Part shown: positions 58,201-64,000 of the stretch, piece after piece
How the letters are laid out: each line of letters begins with the position of its first letter
How positions within the stretch are numbered: position 1 is the stretch's first letter
From: Piromyces finnis
Lineage: Eukaryota > Neocallimastigomycota > Neocallimastigomycetes > Neocallimastigales > Neocallimastigaceae
Assembly (NCBI GenBank): GCA_002104945.1
Contig: MCFH01000015.1
Span: 42,501 to 106,500 of the forward strand
DNA length: 64,000 nt
Reading direction: 5' to 3'
Translations under genes and position numbers: made by a program
Notes under the pieces: generated by a model
Seen by the model: only the letters and a program-made list of their open reading frames with translations
Told to the model about the DNA's origin: nothing
Database searches by the model: none

Positions 58201-61061
58201 TATCCAAAATCAATTATAGATAGTAAATTATTTTCATATTTTATTATAAATTAAGGTTTGAACATGATATTAAAAATATCAATTTTTAATATTATCATTA
58301 ATATATATTTGCGGTTATTATACAGTAAAAATAGAATCAAAGAATAAATTACTAAAGTCAAACAAAAAAGATTGTTTTTGACCATTTTATATTTAATTAG
58401 AGTTTAATATAAAACATTAATGAAAATGATATAATAATAATAAATATTTTTATTTATTTTCTTCAATAAATAATAACTAAAAAAAAATAAAAGTATCCCT
58501 TTATATCAAAGTTTTTCATTAAATTGATTGATAAAACTAAAATTTATTTTTCATTTAATTTATATAGACTTTTAATTTTTTAAAATTATATACAACATAG
58601 CAACCAATGACCTTATTATGGATTGATATCATTAACAAATAATACAAATTTTATATATAATTGTTTGTTATAAAAGTTATATTAATATTATATTTAATTA
58701 TTATCTACCGTCATAAAATTTTCTAATTAAAACTGAAACTGAAACATACAAATAATTACGATTTAATTTATATATTATCGAATAAAATTTCCACTTCACT
58801 ATCAAAAAAAGCTATATTGATAAATTACAAAATGATAGATACTTACATATTATTATTATAATATAGTGTTCCTATATTTTTAGGTTATATTGTAATAATG
58901 ATCTATATCTAACAGTATTAATAATATTATAAAAGATATATTGTTTCATCCTTTTATAATATTTATCAATCAATGTATTGATGGATTTAAAATGCAAAGT
59001 TATAACCAATTGGAGAATAATCTATTTATTATATATTAATAATATATAATAAGTATTTATTATCTAAAAAATTAATTAATAATAAATTAAAAAACTTTAA
59101 TGCCTAATTAATTGAATATGTTATATATATGATATAAAAGGTTTTGGTGATAAAAATGATTTATTTTTTTTCTTTTAAATTGAAAAAATATATTATATAA
59201 TATATGGTAGTATATATTACAATATTAAGAATTTATTATTTTTACAAGATTCTATTTGGTATAAAAACTTTATTTATTATAGATTTCAATAAAAACTAAT
59301 TAATTACCTAAAATTTAATTTATTAATTTTAAAGTGTTTCAATTATTAATTATTTTTTTTTATCAGAATAACTAAAATATAATAAAAATGGTAAAAAATG
59401 AAAAAATTATATAACAACATATATATTAAAAAACTTTAATTATTAATTTTTTTCAATAATAAAATAACACATCAGAAAAAAAAACTCTCCATAGTCATTA
59501 TTGATTTATAATAATAATTATGAAAAGATTTTTTTTTAAATGATCTTTTTTTATTATATACACTAAATACTTTATTGTTGAACTGTTATGGAAAAGTATT
59601 TAAATGGTAATAAAATTAAGAAAAAAATAGTTAAATATAATTATATTTAAAATAATTAGATAAAAGAGTATATACAAAAATAATAAACAGTACCAAAATA
59701 ATTATTATTATATAATAAAATATTTTGAATATTATTATATCTATATACTAATTTAAATTTTAAGGTATACTATTACATTAAAATTAATTAATAGGATATG
59801 TTATAAATAATTTAAGATTACTTCATATTTTATTATTATTAAGAGTATAATTATAATTTAGCTACACTATAAGGAATATTAAAACATCCTAGACATTTCT
59901 AGTTGCTTAATAAATTACAAAAATTACAAAAGAGTTGAGTCAATAAATGACTATTATTTTGTTAAAATCTAATAATTACTGTTGAATATCTAATATTATT
60001 AATAATTTAATTTAATAAATGAAATATTAAATTTTAATTAAGATTTTCTATTAAAAATTAATTTATACTTTGAATAAAGTATTAATTTTTTTTAAGATAA
60101 AGATGTATATATTTTTAATTGTTTTATTACTAGTATTAATTATTGTTTACTATTATTAATATTATTTTCATTTTTATTTATTTACTAATAAGCTTATTTA
60201 TTACCAGTTTTTTTAATAATTATTAATTTTATATAATTAAATATAATATTTTTAATTAATTTTTTTTTAATACTTTTTTATATTTTTTTTTATATTATAC
60301 TATCCTAACTATATAGAAATATAATTATATTTCACATTATCATATATTATTATTATATTGTTTTTATTTTCAATATATTATTGATTTAAATTTTATTTTT
60401 TTGATATATATTTTTTTTATTATTATAACTATCCTAATAACAATAAGAATTTAAATAAACACAACTTTTTTTTTTTTTTTAGTTTTATTTGTAATGCTAA
60501 TCAATAGGATATGATGCTTTAATATTTATTACTATAATAATAATGTCAATTTTTTTTTTTATTGACTGATAATGTGGAATGCTTTTTATTATGAATTTAA
60601 AAGAAATTAAAAAATAATTAACCTAATAAATTTTTTTTTATTAAAATTCATTAATTCTCATCAAGCTTATTTTAATATTAATTTTACTTTTTATTTATGC
60701 ATAAAAATTCATAAAGAAAAAAAAGTATTATTTACATGAAGATGAATTAAAAGATTATAACAATACTATATAATATTATAAACTTCTAAAAGTTAATATA
60801 TGGTTATAATAAAATTCCATAGTAATAGTGGTATTAAAATATTGAAGATTCTATTACTTATTTTTTTATTTATTTATAAACTATAAAAAATAAAATATGA
60901 CTGTAAATCAAAAGATTTAGATAATTATATATAATTATGATGTTTTGAGTAACAATTAATTTAAAAATAAAAAGATTATTTTATAGTTAATTTCAATTAC
61001 TCTAATTGAATATTCCCTAAAAATATTTTCAGCTACGAATGATGGTATATGTAAATTTTAC
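55279..61061. other. 5.8-kb gene-free region
   Basis: The largest gap in the window. Read on both strands, it shows only very AT-rich sequence with dense stops, no recognisable protein motif, no GC-richer island and no tRNA-like block. It contains the promoter of the bZIP gene at its left end. No function can be assigned. Confidence 0.5.
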
Positions 61062-61738
61062 TCATTCCCAACCCAAAATATATTTTAATCTGGCTTTGTC
61101 ATCAGAATCGGAACCATGCTTTGTTGTATCATTATTATTGTTGTTATTATTACAGTTGTTGTTACTATTATTTATATCATTATTAGGCATTTTTGATACT
61201 ATATTATTACTATTGCAATTTCCACTAAAAGAGTTATGTGCATTATTGTTAAAATTACTTAACATTGGGGATTGTTCAACACCTCGATTACCATTTATAT
61301 AATTATTTTGTTGATTGTTACTATGATTATTATTGTTGTTGTTGTTGTTGTTAACACGTACATTATTACTATTATTATTTATAGGTAGTCTTTCATTAAA
61401 ATTATTCATGTTTTGTTGTGGTTGTGAAACACAATTATTATTTTGTTGATTATTAAAATTATTATTATAAGAACAATTCAAATAGTTGCTATTATTATTA
61501 TTATTATTATCACAACAATTATATTGATAATTAGCATTATTACTATTATTATTTGGTATTTGTTGTGGATAAGGAGGTTGACTATTAAAGAATGGGCGAT
61601 TGTTGTTATTGTTGTTGTATTGGTTATAGTTATTAGAATTAATATTATTAGGACTATTGGGTGGTGAATTAATTTGTGAATTATTTGAAATGCTATTTTT
61701 CATACCATAAAATGGATTTGAATTATTATTACTACTAC

Positions 61739-61809
<71 letters not shown>

Positions 61810-62124
61810 GCATTCATTGAGTAAGAATTAAAACTATTGTTCATAGATTGGTTTGGTATAGCTTGATTTGATGAAATAGGTGAAAAGTTTTGATTATGTG
61901 AATTATGAATATGAACTGTTGGTACATTATTGTTATTACTATCTTGTTGTTGTTGTAGTTGTTGTGTATAATATAATTGACTATTATTCATATTAGTATT
62001 GCTACAATAATTACTATTGTTGCCATTATTATAAATTTGATTATTGATATTATTATTATTCATATTCATATAATTACAATTATTATTATTGTTGTTGTTA
62101 TTGTTGTTGTTGTTGTTATTATTG

Positions 62125-62161
<37 letters not shown>

Positions 62162-62270
62162 AATTATTATTTGGATAGTAGCTATTATTGAAATTATTAG
62201 TTGAATAATTATTTTGATAATTGGAATAATTTAAATTATTATTTATGTTATCATTATTGTTATTATTATA

Positions 62271-62303
<33 letters not shown>

Positions 62304-62476
62304 ATTATTATTATTATAATAGTTATTATAATTATTATAATTATTATAATTATTATTAATGTTGCTGTTGTTGTTAAAATTATTACAATAATTTTGATTA
62401 TTATTGTTGTTGTTGTTGTTGTTGTTGCTGTTACAATTCATATTACAATTGCTGTTGTTGTTATTATTATTATTAT

Positions 62477-62507
<31 letters not shown>

Positions 62508-63715
62508 GGTATTATAATTCATGTTACCATTGCTATTATTGTTATTATTAAAATTATTATTTAGAGATTGACAGTTCCATGTATTTCTGTTATTATAGAT
62601 GTATTCTGGTGGTGGAGTTGGTGGTTCCATTTTTATATTTGAGAAATTATTATTATTATTGTTATTATTATAATTACTTTGCGGGTTGCCACCACTATTG
62701 CCACTACCATTAGCAGTATTTGGTTGAGATGTATTGAAAAGTAAAGAATTATTTGGTTTTAATAATGACTCTGAGAATTCTAAATCAGCAGCAATGGATT
62801 TATTAATTCTTCTACTAAAAAGTTTACTTTCTTTTTCACGATGAACTTTTGTTGTAGATGAAGAATCATGATTACGCCTTGAATTTATCTTTCTTATAGA
62901 ATTTTCTGATATATTATTAATATTTTTAATTGAATTTTCAATTTCTGTTAAAGCAGAAGACGTAATAAGATTAGATGAAGAGTATGACGGTATTGGAAGA
63001 GTGGTCTTCTTTTTATAGATTCTTACTCTTCTAACACCCTTTTCTGGAACTATTGGAACAATTTTTCCTGAAGCAACTAATTCATTCCAAACTTTTGTGA
63101 TTAAACCACTATTAATAGAAGTAAGTTTATCTTTAGCTTTATCAAGAACAGCCTGCCATAAAATAACCATATGTTCACTCGTTTTGGCATAATGTTTAAG
63201 TGTTCTACATAATAATTCATGTCTTGGAGTAAAAGTAAAGTCTTTTAATTGTCTTAAAACATCAGCAGCATCTAAGAAACGGTAAACCTCTGAATAAAAA
63301 AAAATATTACTTAATAAACTAATAATAATAGTTTTTTTTTTTTTTTTTTTAAGCTATTTTATTAATATGCTTACGAGCTCTAGATATATTCCACTTCTTT
63401 CTGAAATATTCTTCTACAGTAAGATTAGCAGCCCTATATAATTTTCTTGATACAATAGTTTGAACTCCAAAAGCAGTCTTTTTAAATCTTTCTTGCTTTT
63501 TTTGGTATAAATATTCCTCTCTATTAATATGGGAAAAATTATTAGAAAAACCAAGAATAATTTCTCATACATTCACAAATATTCATGTTATTAAACACTC
63601 ACCGTATAATTGTATCACTTTTTAAATCAATACTTTCTTCTGCAGCCTTCAATTCTAAAGCCTGTATTGAATAATTATCATATCCTTCTGTTGTCATTTC
63701 TGTATTATTCTTCAT
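61062..63715 (-). CDS. Asn-rich protein with bacterial-like HTH N-terminal domain
   Basis: Three exons, 63715-63603, 63520-63375 and 63289-61062; 828 residues. The first about 165 residues are conserved-looking: REEYLYQKKQERFKK, then LTVEEYFRKKWNISRAQVYRF, LDAADVLRQL and later TLKHYAKTSEHMVILWQAVL, SGLITKVWNELV. The EYFRKKWNISRAQVYRFLDAA part resembles the HTH-like segment of bacterial plasmid/phage proteins of the form EYCrerWgiSRsyAYRLIdAA. The remaining 600 residues are dominated by poly-Asn with Gln, Ser and Tyr, and end in SDSDDKARLKYILGWE. The probable role is a nuclear regulator with a prion-like tail; both are inference. I do not recognise a named family. The ATG at 63715 heads an open first exon with a GTGAGT donor. 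Confidence 0.83.
61738..61808 (-). repeat. (AAT)n tract encoding poly-Asn
   Basis: A nearly pure trinucleotide run of about 23 units inside the Asn-rich gene. Other poly-Asn stretches in the gene mix AAT and AAC (near 62085-62160 and 62400-62475). Length variation between strains is likely here. Confidence 0.9.
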
Positions 63716-64000
63716 TTTTTAATTTTTTAATTTTTATTTCATCGAATTTTTCAATTTAATAATTAATTATTTATATCTGCTGGATTTTATAGTATTTTCT
63801 ATAATTCAAAATTAAAAGAATTAACAAACAAAAAAAAAAATAGAGAGAGAAAGAGAACTTTAATTATACTCTATGATAATATAATGTTTATAACTTTTTA
63901 AATTAATTATATTCTATTAGGTCAGTTTTTTTTTAAAAATAATTTTTGGTAAAATTTTTTAACTTTTATATAAATTTTTGTAATTAATAAACATATCAGA
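63716..64000. other. Upstream flank of the Asn-rich gene
   Basis: 285 bp of AT-rich sequence with a short GA run (about 63842-63855). Probably leader and promoter of the minus-strand gene; no coding exon seen. Confidence 0.45.

Noticed and set aside
61443-62204. Plus-strand frames rich in Ile, Val and Thr
   Set aside because: They are antisense to the AAT/AAC runs of the Asn-rich gene.

Overview
The window is extremely AT-rich eukaryotic DNA with short GT-AG introns, long A/T homopolymers and (ATT)n/(TTTA)n microsatellites. Asn-rich proteins, a KCS1-type inositol-phosphate kinase, a fungal CYS3/Met4-like bZIP factor and exon-rich genes point to a fungus, most likely an anaerobic gut fungus (Neocallimastigomycota). 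That placement is inference from composition and gene content; an amoeba with similar composition is less likely. I resolved nine multi-exon protein genes plus one unknown modular gene, all by reading splice sites and phase by hand. Every spliced model given closes to a whole number of codons.

Layout. 0.7-4.7 kb (+): KCS1-like inositol hexakisphosphate kinase. 5.0-14.8 kb (-): one large gene, a 669-residue N-terminal region spliced to 45 plant-type leucine-rich repeats, almost every repeat on its own 72-nt exon. 17.0-27.9 kb (+): CENP-E-like kinesin-7 in 35 exons. 28.5-29.2 kb (-): YAE1. 30.6-31.6 kb (-): a decayed non-LTR retrotransposon. 32.6-33.2 kb (-): ubiquitin-ribosomal protein L40 fusion. 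35.8-38.7 kb (+): a CxxCxGxG zinc-cluster protein built from a duplicated four-exon module. 39.9-40.7 kb (+): YRA1/ALYREF mRNA export adaptor. 45.7-49.6 kb (+): protein kinase with a long charged tail and five 39-40-residue repeats. 50.6-52.3 kb (-): isopentenyl-diphosphate isomerase. 53.3-55.3 kb (-): bZIP transcription factor. 61.1-63.7 kb (-): Asn-rich protein with an N-terminal domain resembling bacterial/plasmid HTH-type proteins.

The genes do not form a pathway; this is an ordinary chromosomal neighbourhood of housekeeping genes (ubiquitin/ribosome, Fe-S assembly adaptor, mRNA export, isoprenoids, inositol pyrophosphates, chromosome movement) and regulators, separated by gene-free stretches of up to 5.8 kb. 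The most unusual object is the LRR gene: strict one-repeat-per-exon architecture, a five-repeat super-period, all exons in the same phase, and an N-terminal region that looks like a P-loop GTPase lacking its P-loop lysine. Recurrent module duplication (LRR exons, zinc modules, kinase tail repeats, a 63-residue coiled-coil period) is the theme of the window.
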